A program made the translations under genes and the position numbers. Shown piece after piece: positions 35,041-43,741 of a DNA stretch of 64,000 nucleotides. Numbering within the stretch: the stretch's first letter is position 1; each line of letters starts with the position of its first letter. Under the pieces are notes generated by a model. The model had not been told where the DNA came from. It saw only the letters and a program-made list of their open reading frames with translations, and searched no databases. Source of the DNA: Salinirubellus salinus (GTDB lineage: Archaea; Halobacteriota; Halobacteria; Halobacteriales; Haloarculaceae); assembly GCF_025231485.1 (NCBI RefSeq), contig NZ_CP104003.1, positions 1,426,001 through 1,490,000 on the forward strand, in the 5' to 3' direction.

Positions 35041-35250
35041 CGACCCGCTCCGAGGGCCGAAGGCCCGAGGAGCGCAGTGGTTCCCCACGTGTTTGCGAGC
35101 AGTGCGGGGCCGGAGCTCCCGCATACCGTGCGAACGGCGGCTTCGCCGTCCTCGGATATCTCCGATGGGCTGCGGAAGACGCGGCGCGTCTTCCGAGCGC
35201 CGTGAGCAGAGAGTGGTCGCGCTTCGCGCGACCCGACGAGTGAAAGGTGG
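35041..35250 (-). repeat. Hairpin-rich intergenic block behind asd
   Basis: Four inverted repeats in 210 bp: gggcc-gaa-ggccc (35054-35066), acggcg-gctt-cgccgt (35134-35149), ggaagacgc-ggc-gcgtcttcc (35174-35194) and tcgcgc-tt-cgcgcga (35216-35230). The last is followed by cccgacgagtgaaa, the end pattern of the dispersed element seen at 24521 and 47814. It directly follows the asd stop and may act in 3' end formation or mRNA stability. Confidence 0.5.
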
Positions 35251-35254
35251 GTTC

Positions 35255-36289
35255 CTACAGGTAGCCTTCTCTGGCGAGCAGTTCCCCGTTCAGGATGCTC
35301 GCCCCTGCCGCCCCCCGCAGCGTGTTGTGCGACAGGCAGTTGTACTGGACGCCCTCCGGCGTCTCGCGGAAGCCGCCCGCGGAGACGGCCATCCCGTCAC
35401 CGAGCATCCGGTCGAGTCGGGGCTGGGGCCGCTCCGGGTCCTCGAACGTGTGGATAAGCGGCGCGGGCGACGAGGGGAGGTCCGCGCTCGGGTAGTCGGC
35501 CATCGCCTCGGCGGCGGATTCGGTGGTCACGTCCTGCGCGGTGTCGGCCCAGACGTTCTCGAGGTGGCCGTCGAGCGTCGCGATGCGGTTGCACGATGCC
35601 GAGACGTCCATCCCGTGGAGGTCGAGTTCGGCGCCGTCGAACCCGCCGAGCAGTTTACGCGACTCGTCCTCCATCTTCTCCTCCTCGCCTCCGATGTGGG
35701 GGATGGCGTTGTCGAGGATCTCCATCGAGGTGACGCCGGAGTAGCCGGCGCCGGAGACGGCCTGCAGGGTCGAGACGTGGACGCGTTCGAGGCCGAACTG
35801 GTCGAGCGCCGCCAGCGTGGGGACCATCGTGATGGTCGAGCAGTTCGGGTTCTTCAGGAGCGCGCCGTCCCAGCCGCGCTCGTCGCGCTGGACCTCGAGG
35901 AGATCGAGGTGGTCGGCGTTCACCTCGGGGATGACGAGCGGGACGTCCGGGTCCATCCGGGCGTTCGAGGAGTTCGAGGAGACGACGTAGCCCGCCTCGG
36001 CGAGACCGGGCTCGACCGCCTCTCCGACCGAGGAGGGGAGCGACGAGAACAGGAGCGGCACGTCGTCCGGGATCTCGTCGGCGTCGGTGGCCCGGACCGT
36101 CATCTCGGCCACGCTATCGGGGATGGGGAAGTCCAGCCCCCACTTGGCGGCGGCGCGGTACGACCGCCCGGCCGAGGCCTCGCTGGCGGTCAGTGCGGCG
36201 ATCTCGAAGTCGGGGTGCGGGTCGAGCAGCTGGACGAGTCGCTGGCCCACGGCGCCCGTCGCGCCGAGGATGCCTACGCGGATGCTCAT
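35255..36289 (-). CDS. asd: Aspartate-semialdehyde dehydrogenase
   Basis: A 344-residue NADP-dependent enzyme converting aspartyl phosphate to aspartate semialdehyde for Lys, Thr and Met synthesis. VGILGATGAVGQRLVQLL is the Rossmann motif, NPNCSTITMVP carries the nucleophilic Cys, and LQAVSGAGYSGV the substrate loop. The archaeal/fungal-type end SHNTLRGAAGASILNGELL is present. ATG 36289 is used over upstream in-frame codons that extend to 36337. Confidence 0.95.
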   Translation of the reverse strand: MSIRVGILGATGAVGQRLVQLLDPHPDFEIAALTASEASAGRSYRAAAKWGLDFPIPDSVAEMTVRATDADEIPDDVPLLFSSLPSSVGEAVEPGLAEAGYVVSSNSSNARMDPDVPLVIPEVNADHLDLLEVQRDERGWDGALLKNPNCSTITMVPTLAALDQFGLERVHVSTLQAVSGAGYSGVTSMEILDNAIPHIGGEEEKMEDESRKLLGGFDGAELDLHGMDVSASCNRIATLDGHLENVWADTAQDVTTESAAEAMADYPSADLPSSPAPLIHTFEDPERPQPRLDRMLGDGMAVSAGGFRETPEGVQYNCLSHNTLRGAAGASILNGELLAREGYL

Positions 36290-36388
36290 TGTCACGGATA
36301 GGGACGAGGCTCCTCTAAACGGTTCCGAAAGCCACAACCGGGCGGCGGGATGCGGCCGGCGAACCGGACGTCCGTCCAGTGGGCCGAC

Positions 36389-37870
36389 TCAGTCGTCGGT
36401 CGGCGCGGCGTCCGCGTCGCTGCCGTCGGCGGCATCGCCACCGGGGGACCCCACCCCCCGCGTCGCGTCGGCGTCGCGCCAGCCGCCGCGGCGGAACCAC
36501 CCGAACGCCAGTCCGGCACCGAGGACGTTCGAGACGACGAACGCGGCCCAGATACCGGTCGGGCCGAGGTCGAGGCCGATCGGCTGGGAGGCGAACCACG
36601 CCGTCGGGAGGCGGATGGCCGCGAGCGTGGAGATGGAGATGGCCGCCGCGACGATGGTCTGGCCGGCCCCGCGGAACGCGCCCGAGTACGATCGGACGAT
36701 GCCGATGAAGCCGAACGAGGGCGAGACGATGCGGAGGAAGTTGGCGCCCTCGGCGATGACCTGCGGGCCGTCGGTGAACAGCGCCACGATGGGTTCCGCG
36801 AAGACGAACGTGACGACGCCGGCGAGCGCGAGGACGACGAACGAGGCCTTCGCGGCGAAGTCGGCGGTGGCCTGCGCGCGGTCCTGTTTGCCCGCGCCGA
36901 TGTTCTGCCCGGCCATCGTCTCCACCCCACGAGCGACGGCGATGGCGGGGAGGAAGATGGTCGAGAAGACGCGCACCCCGACACCGAACGCGGCGACGAC
37001 GGTGGTGGAGTAGAGGCCGACGATGATGAGCATCAGGTTGACCGACACCGCCCGGCCGGTCCCCTCGATGCTGGCCGGGACGCCGATGTCGAGCATCCGC
37101 CGGAAGTAGCCCAGTTCGGGCGTCATGTCGCCCAGGTGGATGCGGACCCCGCGGTTACCACGGAACATGATGGCGAGACCGACGACCATCGCCAGCCCGC
37201 GGGAGATGACCGTCGCGTAGGCGGCCCCCTCGACGCCCAGCTGGGGGAGGCCGATGGCGGGCACGCCGAAGATGAACAACGGGTCGATGACGATGTTGAG
37301 GACGACCGTCCCGAACTGCACGAGCATCGGCGTCACGGTGTCGCCGTACCCCCGCATCAGCGCCGTGAACACGAAGAAACCGAACATGAGCGGGAGGCCG
37401 GCGGAGATGACCCGCATGTAGTCGGTGGCACCCTCGAGGACGACGGGTTCGGCCCCGAAGATGGTCAGCACGTCACCCACGAACAGCAGGCCGAGGATAC
37501 CGAGGATGGCGCTCACGACGAACGAGAACGTGATGGTCTGGGAGGCGGCGAACTCCGCCTGTCGCTCGTCGCCCTTCCCGACGTTCTGCGCGACGAGGAC
37601 GCTGCCGGCCACGCTCACCCCGAAGCCCAGTGAGATGAGGAGGAACACCATCGGGAACGCGAACGTGATGGACGCGAGCGCCTCCTTCGAGAACTGGCCG
37701 AGCCAGAACGTGTCGGCGAGGTTGTAGGCCGTCTGGAGCAGGTTCGTGACGACGATGGGCAACGAGAGGAAGAACAGCGGCTTCGCGATGCCCCCCTCCG
37801 TCAGGTCGACCTGCTCGCGGCCGCGGAACACGGTGGCGAACTTCTCGCGGAGCCAGTCGAGCCGACTCAC
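36389..37870 (-). CDS. MATE family efflux transporter
   Basis: A 493-residue multidrug and toxin extrusion protein with twelve helices. FFLSLPIVVTNLLQTAYNLADTFWL sits at the start (about residues 32-56), VAQNVGKGDERQAE is the loop after helix 2, and the second half mirrors it with AGQNIGAGKQDRAQAT. GTG 37870 overlaps the TetR gene stop (GTGA), so regulator and exporter are co-translated. It should export cationic compounds in exchange for Na+ or H+; the substrate is unknown. Confidence 0.92.
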   Translation of the reverse strand: MSRLDWLREKFATVFRGREQVDLTEGGIAKPLFFLSLPIVVTNLLQTAYNLADTFWLGQFSKEALASITFAFPMVFLLISLGFGVSVAGSVLVAQNVGKGDERQAEFAASQTITFSFVVSAILGILGLLFVGDVLTIFGAEPVVLEGATDYMRVISAGLPLMFGFFVFTALMRGYGDTVTPMLVQFGTVVLNIVIDPLFIFGVPAIGLPQLGVEGAAYATVISRGLAMVVGLAIMFRGNRGVRIHLGDMTPELGYFRRMLDIGVPASIEGTGRAVSVNLMLIIVGLYSTTVVAAFGVGVRVFSTIFLPAIAVARGVETMAGQNIGAGKQDRAQATADFAAKASFVVLALAGVVTFVFAEPIVALFTDGPQVIAEGANFLRIVSPSFGFIGIVRSYSGAFRGAGQTIVAAAISISTLAAIRLPTAWFASQPIGLDLGPTGIWAAFVVSNVLGAGLAFGWFRRGGWRDADATRGVGSPGGDAADGSDADAAPTDD

Positions 37871-38475
37871 GCGGCCGCCTCCTCGACGAACAGGTCGTCG
37901 ACGTAGTCACGGAGCGCCGACTCGGCGGCCGTCGTCTCCCGGTCCAGCGCCACCCGACGCGTGTGGGCACCGCTCGAGACGGTCACGACGAACTCGGCGG
38001 CCGTCTCGGGGGACACCTCCGCGCGGAGCAGGCCGGTTTCGGCCGCCCGCTCCAGCGTCGTGGTCAGTTCGCCGCGGAGGTACGCGTCGAACTCGGCCAG
38101 ACGCTCGCGCAGCGCCGGGGCGTACGGTGCCTGCGCCTTCAACTCCAGCATCGCCGTCCGGAACTCCGCGTCCGCGTCGCCCCCCGGCGGCTCGAACAGC
38201 AACTCGACGAGCGCACCGAGACGCTCGCGCGGCCCGTCGCTCTCGACCGCGTCGACCCGCTCGCGGAAGGAGTCCAGCAGGAACTCGAGGAACGACTCCA
38301 GCAGCGCTGCCTTCGACTCGTAGTGGTAGTGCAGCGCGGCCTTGCTCAGGTCCGACTCGTCCGCGATGTCCTGCATCGTCAGGTCGGCGTAGCCGTGTCG
38401 ACAGAGTGCGCAGTAGGTGGCCCGCATGATGCGGTCCGTCGTCTCACCCCGCTCGGGGGCGTCGCTCTCGCTCAT
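37867..38475 (-). CDS. TetR/AcrR family transcriptional regulator
   Basis: A 202-residue repressor: the N-terminal helix-turn-helix at about residues 12-58 (LTMQDIADESDLSKAALHYHY, reading ESKAALLESF after it) followed by a helical ligand-binding domain. It is the first gene of a two-gene unit with the MATE exporter. The palindrome at 38484-38499 sits 9 bp before its ATG, so it most likely represses itself and the exporter until a toxic ligand binds. Confidence 0.92.
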   Translation of the reverse strand: MSESDAPERGETTDRIMRATYCALCRHGYADLTMQDIADESDLSKAALHYHYESKAALLESFLEFLLDSFRERVDAVESDGPRERLGALVELLFEPPGGDADAEFRTAMLELKAQAPYAPALRERLAEFDAYLRGELTTTLERAAETGLLRAEVSPETAAEFVVTVSSGAHTRRVALDRETTAAESALRDYVDDLFVEEAAA

Positions 38476-38483
38476 TGCACTTA

Positions 38484-38499
38484 CTGACTGGCCAGTCAG
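38484..38499. promoter_or_regulatory. TetR operator candidate
   Basis: ctgactggccagtcag is a perfect 16-bp palindrome 9 bp upstream of the TetR gene start. It overlaps the expected transcription start and translation initiation region, the classic place for autorepression. Symmetric TGACTGG-type sites are typical of TetR-family operators. Confidence 0.7.
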
Positions 38500-38570
38500 A
38501 CAAGTATCCGTCGGAACGTGGGTCGACCTGCCGGTGTCGAACGCGTGGCGAGAACGGGGAGGAGACCGGC

Positions 38571-38759
38571 TTACGCGGCGACGGGACGCTTCTTTCGGGT
38601 GATGTACCCGGCGATGCGGTTGCGCACGCCCTTCGACTCGACGTTGGTCACCTCGCCGATGACGTCCTTGTTGTGCTCGAAGTCGTGGGAGAACGCGTCG
38701 GGATAGCGCTCAAGCAGTCGGTTGCCGATCTTCTTGATGTAGGCGGGTTTGATGGCCAT
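38571..38759 (-). CDS. 30S ribosomal protein S17e
   Basis: A 62-residue archaeal/eukaryotic-type small-subunit protein: [20 protein letters not shown], then [31 protein letters not shown]. It is basic, unlike most proteins here, as expected for an rRNA-binding protein. ATG 38759 matches the family start; the frame is open to 38786. It lies 81 bp behind the DUF447 gene, at the 3' end of the cofD cluster. Confidence 0.96.
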   Translation of the reverse strand: MAIKPAYIKKIGNRLLERYPDAFSHDFEHNKDVIGEVTNVESKGVRNRIAGYITRKKRPVAA

Positions 38760-38840
38760 TACCGGTCGAAGGGCGGTTCGCCACAAAAGCGGTTCGGAAC
38801 GGACGCCCCCGCGGCCACCCTCACGACCCCACGTCGGCTC

Positions 38841-39443
38841 TCACCACTCCGCGTCGGCGTACTCGCGGACCCGCGCGTACGCCTCCCGCTCGGCCGGCCC
38901 ACCGGCCCGGGCGACCACCGACTCGAGCCACCGCAACCGCTCGAGCAACGCCGTCCGGTCGTAGCCGGGCACGTCCAGACGCGACACCGCGACGGTGGCC
39001 TCCACGACGGCGCCGTACCCACGGTTGAACGTCGGCACCGTCCGCTCGCGCACGACCGACTCGGTCGGTGCGAGCGCCCAGTCGACCCACTGGGTGTCGC
39101 CCTCCTCACCCGAGCGGTGTTCCGTCACGTCGACGCGGACCCACGCGGCCGCCTCGTCGATGACCGGGTCGTCCTGCTCCCGGACCGAGAGCGCGGCGTC
39201 CACGAACGTCCGCGGGTCGGCCACGAACTGGACGACGCCCTCGCCACGCTCGTCGAAGTTCCGCCACGTCCGGGTCCGGCCCCACGTCCGTGCGGTGACG
39301 CGGTCCCCACCCACCTCGTCGAGTGCCGGCGCCCGCAAGCCGAGGGCCGCGAGGTTCCAGCGCTCGTTCGGCCCGAGCGTCGTCACGACGCTCTCGGTGA
39401 CGCCACGGAGTCGCACGGCGTCGGGCCACCCCTCGGCGCCCAT
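38841..39443 (-). CDS. DUF447 family protein (predicted FMN-binding split barrel)
   Basis: A 200-residue protein of DUF447 (COG2457-like). TESVVTTLGPNERWNLAALGLR opens the split-barrel fold and the ARTWGRTRTWRNF and GVVQFVADPRTFVDAAL stretches are family marks; the C-terminal half is a helical extension. Members are, as I recall, the Orf19-type proteins of methylotroph methanopterin gene clusters and are frequent in methanogens. It starts one base after the CitG-like gene stop, so it is translated with it. Its reaction is unknown. Confidence 0.8.
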   Translation of the reverse strand: MGAEGWPDAVRLRGVTESVVTTLGPNERWNLAALGLRAPALDEVGGDRVTARTWGRTRTWRNFDERGEGVVQFVADPRTFVDAALSVREQDDPVIDEAAAWVRVDVTEHRSGEEGDTQWVDWALAPTESVVRERTVPTFNRGYGAVVEATVAVSRLDVPGYDRTALLERLRWLESVVARAGGPAEREAYARVREYADAEW

Positions 39444-39444
39444 C

Positions 39445-40302
39445 TCAGACCTCCAGCCCCCGCTCGAGGGCGACGAACAGCGCCCCCGCGGTCAGGTCGG
39501 CCGTCGTCCCGGGGTTGATGCCGCGCTCGACGAACTCGTCGGCCAGCGCCTCCGCCTCTTCTTCGCCGTCGAGGGCGGCGCGTGCCCGCCTCGTCGCCTC
39601 CGTCGCGCGCGCCTCGTCGGCCGTCTTCGCGACGAAGGTGTCCACCTCGTCGACCAGCAGTCGGAGGAAGACGCGTGCGGCGCGGTCGGGAGCCGACCCC
39701 TCGTCGGCCAGGAGCCACTCGGCGGCCTCGAAGGTGCGTTCGAACCCGCGCACCCACTCGGCAGCGACGCCGTCCACCTCGGCGGAGAGTGCCATCACGT
39801 CCGCCAGTGTCAGGCCGCGCTCGCGGAGCGCCCGCTCGGCCGCGCCCCCGCGGCGCACGTCCAGAGCATCCAGCCCCTCCGGCGGGTCCCCGACGGCGAC
39901 GTCGACGTGTTCGAACGCGCGGTAGAACGCGACGGCGTCGTCGACGGTCGTGTCGGCGACGACGTGCTCGACGGCCTCGGTGGTCAGGGCGCGGCCATCG
40001 CTCCCAGCCCGGACGAGCGGGACGAGGAGGAGGAGCGCCCCGAACTGCGTGTTCCCGCCGCGCTGGTGGGACATCCCCTCGACGGCGCGCTCGAACGCCT
40101 CACCGACGGCGTGGTCGTGGTCGGCGGCGAGCGCGAGGCCCCGGCGTGCCCCCACCGCGCCCGCGAGGAAGTGCTCGAAGCGCAGGTCGTCGTGGTCCCG
40201 GTGCCGGTCGACGTTGCCCGGCTTGGGCGTGCCGGCCACCTCCAGCAACAGGGCGAGTTCGGCGTTCTCGACGGACGTTCGGGGTGAGTCGCGACCGGTC
40301 AC
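39445..40302 (-). CDS. Triphosphoribosyl-dephospho-CoA synthase-like protein (CitG family)
   Basis: A 285-residue helical protein of the CitG/MdcB family. VAGTPKPGNVDRHRDHDDLRF, SHQRGGNTQFGALLLLVPLV and the C-terminal RGINPGTTADLTAGALF are its signatures. True CitG makes the prosthetic-group precursor of citrate lyase, but no lyase or acyl-carrier partner is near. GTG 40302 overlaps the upstream stop (GTGA). Together with cofD, the Dus-like gene and DUF447 it suggests a coenzyme-type nucleotide transfer in a C1/F420-linked pathway, which is inference. Confidence 0.8.
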   Translation of the reverse strand: MTGRDSPRTSVENAELALLLEVAGTPKPGNVDRHRDHDDLRFEHFLAGAVGARRGLALAADHDHAVGEAFERAVEGMSHQRGGNTQFGALLLLVPLVRAGSDGRALTTEAVEHVVADTTVDDAVAFYRAFEHVDVAVGDPPEGLDALDVRRGGAAERALRERGLTLADVMALSAEVDGVAAEWVRGFERTFEAAEWLLADEGSAPDRAARVFLRLLVDEVDTFVAKTADEARATEATRRARAALDGEEEAEALADEFVERGINPGTTADLTAGALFVALERGLEV

Positions 40303-41048
40303 GCCGTCACCTCGCGGTCGGCGAACCACGCGTCGACGGCCTCGCGGACCCGGCGCAGGACGACGGGGTCGTCGCTCGGGCGGCCCACACTCACCGCGTC
40401 GGCGCCGTACTCGAGATACTCGGTCGCCGTCGCGCGGTCACGGACACCGTTGTTCGCGACGAGGAAGCAGTCACACGCCTCGCGCACCTCGCGAACGACG
40501 GGTTCGGAGTCCATCGCGTCGACGTGGAGCCAGTCCGCCCCCGCGGTTTCGAGCGCGGCCGCGAGGGCGGGGAGGTCGACCCCCTCGACCTCGGTCCGGA
40601 CCTTCACGCTCGTCGTGGCGAACTCGCTGGCCGCGGCGACCTGGTCGCACAGCCGGTCGGTGTCGCGCAGGAGCGTCTCGCCGGCGCCCGCCTCGCGCAT
40701 CTCCGCCTGCCGGCAGTGGGCGTTCACCTCGAGGACGGCGTCGTGGCCGGCGCAGACCCGCGCCACCTGTCGGAGCGGCCCGAGCGTCGTCGTCCGGACG
40801 TTGACGGAGGGCCGGACCTCGAGGTCCGCGACGGCGTCGAGTTGCGCGCCGACGAACGCGACGGGGTCGTCGGGCAGGAACTCGGAGCGGTCCCGGTCGA
40901 CGAGCCGGCGGGCCGCCTCCCGGGTCGGCCCGTCGAGTGAGACGCCTCCGAGGAACGCACAGCCGACGTACGGGGCGGCCCGCCGGGCCCACGCGGCGTC
41001 GGCTGCCCCCGAGAGCGACGCGACGGCCACGCGGGGGGTGAACGTCAC
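40299..41048 (-). CDS. Dus/NifR3-like FMN-binding TIM-barrel protein
   Basis: A 249-residue protein of the dihydrouridine synthase superfamily but lacking the C-terminal tRNA-binding helical domain (true Dus is above 300 residues). The Dus-type Cys is kept in [21 protein letters not shown], Lys in [12 protein letters not shown], and His in [10 protein letters not shown]; the phosphate-binding [11 protein letters not shown] lies at the end. Similar 250-residue NifR3-like domains are, as I recall, fused to some methanogenesis marker 9 proteins. GTG 41048 overlaps the cofD stop. A tRNA role is doubtful. Confidence 0.72.
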   Translation of the reverse strand: MTFTPRVAVASLSGAADAAWARRAAPYVGCAFLGGVSLDGPTREAARRLVDRDRSEFLPDDPVAFVGAQLDAVADLEVRPSVNVRTTTLGPLRQVARVCAGHDAVLEVNAHCRQAEMREAGAGETLLRDTDRLCDQVAAASEFATTSVKVRTEVEGVDLPALAAALETAGADWLHVDAMDSEPVVREVREACDCFLVANNGVRDRATATEYLEYGADAVSVGRPSDDPVVLRRVREAVDAWFADREVTA

Positions 41049-42052
41049 GCGACGACCTCCAGCGCGTCCTTCACCGCGAGGGCGACCCGTTCGGCGTCGT
41101 GGTCCTCGTCGAGCGAGGTGTCCGTGTGGATGACGGGTCGGTCGAGTTCGGTGTCGTCCTCCGTATCGAGGACGAACGCGTCGGCGAACGGGTAGGCCTC
41201 CGCGACGCCCGCGGTGGAGGCCTCGTAGCCCATCGCCGCCATCAGGGTCGCCGCCGGCCCCGAGTAGAGTTCGTCGCCCACGAACGGGGAGACGGCGACG
41301 ACGGGCGTTTCGTGCAGCGCGCGCTCGAACTCCTCCATCGCGACCATCGGCCCGATGCTCGTGATGGGGTTCGACGGCCCGACCACGACGGGTTCGGTGA
41401 GCGCAGTCAGCACCCCGTCGGTCGGTTCGGCGGCCTCGGCCCCCCGGAACTCGACCCGGTCGACCGGTGGCTCGGCCCGGTGGCCCACCCACCACTCCTG
41501 GAAGTGCTGGAACGGCTGGCGGCCCGGCCCGCCGTCGACGTGGACGAGCGAGGCGACCGGGTCGTCGCTCATCGGCAACAGCGTCCGCTCGACGTCGTAG
41601 GCGGCCGCGAGGATATCCGTCACCTCGGTCAGGGTGCGGCCCTCGTCGAGCAGCGAGGTGCGGGTGAGGTGCAGCGCCCGGTCGCGGTCGCCGATGAGCA
41701 TGAACTCCGCGACGGCCGAGAACCGGCGCCAGTTCGCCAGCGGTCGACCCTCGGTCTGCAGGCGCTCGGGGAGGTAGCCCGGTCGGCCGTCGAGGCCGGC
41801 CTTCGTCGCGAGCCGCTCGAGTTCGCGGTGGGTCTCGTCGGTGTCGCCAGCGATGCCCCACCACCGGTCCCGTTCGAGCATCTCCGCGTCGAGGAACAGC
41901 ACCGTGTCGATGTCCGGGCAGACGAGGTGGCCCCCGAGCACCACGTCGTCGCCGGTGTTCCCGATCACGGTGGTCTCGGCCGGGGGGAACACCGCGTCCG
42001 CGCCGGCCAGCAGTTTGGGCGTCCCCGTCCCACCGGCGAGGAACGTCGTCAT
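41045..42052 (-). CDS. cofD: 2-phospho-L-lactate transferase (F420 biosynthesis)
   Basis: A 335-residue enzyme joining the phospholactate (or phosphoenolpyruvate) moiety to Fo in coenzyme F420 synthesis. [18 protein letters not shown] and [22 protein letters not shown] are the hallmark motifs, and [15 protein letters not shown] covers the product loop. It is the first gene of the tightly overlapped cluster cofD/Dus-like/CitG-like/DUF447. A divergent HD-hydrolase gene starts 124 bp away. Confidence 0.95.
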   Translation of the reverse strand: MTTFLAGGTGTPKLLAGADAVFPPAETTVIGNTGDDVVLGGHLVCPDIDTVLFLDAEMLERDRWWGIAGDTDETHRELERLATKAGLDGRPGYLPERLQTEGRPLANWRRFSAVAEFMLIGDRDRALHLTRTSLLDEGRTLTEVTDILAAAYDVERTLLPMSDDPVASLVHVDGGPGRQPFQHFQEWWVGHRAEPPVDRVEFRGAEAAEPTDGVLTALTEPVVVGPSNPITSIGPMVAMEEFERALHETPVVAVSPFVGDELYSGPAATLMAAMGYEASTAGVAEAYPFADAFVLDTEDDTELDRPVIHTDTSLDEDHDAERVALAVKDALEVVA

Positions 42053-42176
42053 AATCGGACTATGAGAGCACCCGAATTAGGGCTTGCGCTGTCTCGATAT
42101 TCAGTGAGAGCGACCGCCCGAGACGCACTGGCTCGATGCCGGAGGCTTATCTGCGAACGCGACGAACCCTCGGCCA

Positions 42177-43394
42177 ATGAACACCATCAAGGACAGCGTC
42201 CACGACCACATCGCCGTCCGTGGCGTGGCCGAGGAACTCCTCGACACGCCGCCCGTCCAGCGCTTGCGACACATCAAGCAACTCGGGACGGTCGGGATGG
42301 TCTACCCCTCCGCCAACCACACCCGCTTCGAGCACTCGCTCGGGGTCTACCACCTCGCCGAGGAGGCGCTCGGCCACCTCGGTGTCGAGGGACGGAACGC
42401 CGACCGGGTCCGCGCCGCCGCCCTCCTCCACGACGTGGGGCACGCCCCGTTCTCGCACAACACCGAACACCTCGTCGAGCGGCGGACCGGCAAGATGCAC
42501 GACGAGGTCCACGACCTCATCGAGCGCGGCGAGGTGGCGCGCGTCCTCGAACTCCACGACCTGAACCCCCGGAAGGTCGCCGACCTCGTCGCCGGGAAGG
42601 GCCGGTTCGGCCAGCTGGTCTCCGGTGAACTCGACGTCGACCGGATGGACTACCTCGTCCGCGACGCCCACCACACCGGCGTCCCGTACGGGACCATCGA
42701 CCACGGCCGACTCGTCCGCCAGTTGCGGTTCGTCGAGGACTCGCTCGTGCTCGCGGAGGGGAACGTCCAGAGCGCGGAGTCGCTCCTGCTGGCCCGCGCC
42801 CTGATGAACCCGACCGTCTACAACCACCACGTCGCGCGCATCTCGAAGGCGATGCTCCGGCGCGGGTCCGAACGACTGCTCGATGCGAGTGTCGTCGACG
42901 CCGAGACGTTCCGTCGGTGGGACGACCACGACCTGCTCGTCGCGCTGCGGACCCACGAGGAGAGTGCCGAGTTCGCGGACCGACTCGACCGGCGCGACCT
43001 GTTCAAGCGTGCCGTCTGGGCCGAGTACGACGACGTCGACGACGACCTCATCGACGCCGACCACGAGCGCGTCCTCGAGTACGAGGCCGACATCGCCGAG
43101 GCGGTGGGCATCGACCCGGAATCGGTGGTCATCGACGTCCAGCCGCGACCGAGCATGAAGGAGTCCACCTCGCGGGTCGTCGTCAACGGGGAGGTCCGCC
43201 GACTGGGCACGCAGTCGGGACTCGTCGACGCGCTCCGACAGGCCCAGACCGAGCAGTGGCGACTCGGCGTCTACGCACCCGCGGCCCACACCGACGCCGT
43301 GGGGGCGGCCGCCGAGTCCGTCCTCGGCCTCGACCTCGATGCCCTCGTCGTCGAGGTCCGCAAGGGGATGAACCGCTCGCTCGACCAGTTCTGA
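42177..43394 (+). CDS. HD domain phosphohydrolase (SAMHD1/dNTPase-like)
   Basis: A 405-residue metal-dependent HD hydrolase. The H...HD...D set is in TRFEHSLGVYHLAEEAL, AALLHDVGHAPFSH and ELDVDRMDYLVRDAHHTGV. Relatives act as dNTP triphosphohydrolases or broader nucleotide phosphatases. A TATA-like ggcttatct near 42145-42152 stands about 28 bp before the ATG, so the transcript is probably leaderless. The C-terminal third (about 280-405) has no motif I can name. Confidence 0.88.
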   Translation: MNTIKDSVHDHIAVRGVAEELLDTPPVQRLRHIKQLGTVGMVYPSANHTRFEHSLGVYHLAEEALGHLGVEGRNADRVRAAALLHDVGHAPFSHNTEHLVERRTGKMHDEVHDLIERGEVARVLELHDLNPRKVADLVAGKGRFGQLVSGELDVDRMDYLVRDAHHTGVPYGTIDHGRLVRQLRFVEDSLVLAEGNVQSAESLLLARALMNPTVYNHHVARISKAMLRRGSERLLDASVVDAETFRRWDDHDLLVALRTHEESAEFADRLDRRDLFKRAVWAEYDDVDDDLIDADHERVLEYEADIAEAVGIDPESVVIDVQPRPSMKESTSRVVVNGEVRRLGTQSGLVDALRQAQTEQWRLGVYAPAAHTDAVGAAAESVLGLDLDALVVEVRKGMNRSLDQF

Positions 43395-43507
43395 CGTGTG
43401 GACGCACGTCCGTCCAGATACACCTTGAGGGTGTCGTTCGGACAGTTCTCCGCGGCACCCTCGAACGTTCAAATCCCCTAACCCACCTTAGTCACCCTAG
43501 ACGCCCA

Positions 43508-43519
43508 ATTTTTTAATAC
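43508..43519 (+). promoter_or_regulatory. TATA element of the 44-residue gene
   Basis: attttttaatac, an AT-rich block rare in this GC-rich window, centred about 29 bp before ATG 43543, the spacing of a leaderless archaeal promoter. Confidence 0.6.
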
Positions 43520-43542
43520 ATCACACGACATTCGTAGATAGA

Positions 43543-43677
43543 ATGAGTTCGAGGTCGTTCGGTCGGCGGATGACGTGCCGAGTCGTTGGACACGAGTGGA
43601 AGATCGAGAAGTTCAGGGTCACGCACGGGCAGGTCGTGTGTACCCGGTGTGACCACGCGGAGTGGCGGCGGAACTGA
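43543..43677 (+). CDS. 44-residue zinc-finger-like protein
   Basis: A short basic protein (MSSRSFGRRMTCRVVGHEWK... ending RCDHAEWRRN). C12, H17, C33 and C36 (TCRVVGH, then VCTRCDH) could bind one zinc ion. A TATA element stands 29 bp upstream. Length, basic charge and a CxxC end resemble the very small zinc-finger proteins of haloarchaea. The function is unknown. Confidence 0.6.
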   Translation: MSSRSFGRRMTCRVVGHEWKIEKFRVTHGQVVCTRCDHAEWRRN

Positions 43678-43741
43678 GTCGCAGGGGACAGACGGCGGTG
43701 CGGTTCCACGGATTTAACAGCACACCGCGCGGACGGAGCGT

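Noticed and set aside
39445-40302. Calling the CitG-like gene a citrate lyase prosthetic-group synthase
   Set aside because: No citrate lyase, malonate decarboxylase or acyl-carrier gene is in the window.
40299-41048. Calling the Dus-like gene a tRNA-dihydrouridine synthase
   Set aside because: It lacks the C-terminal RNA-binding domain and its genetic context is coenzyme-related.
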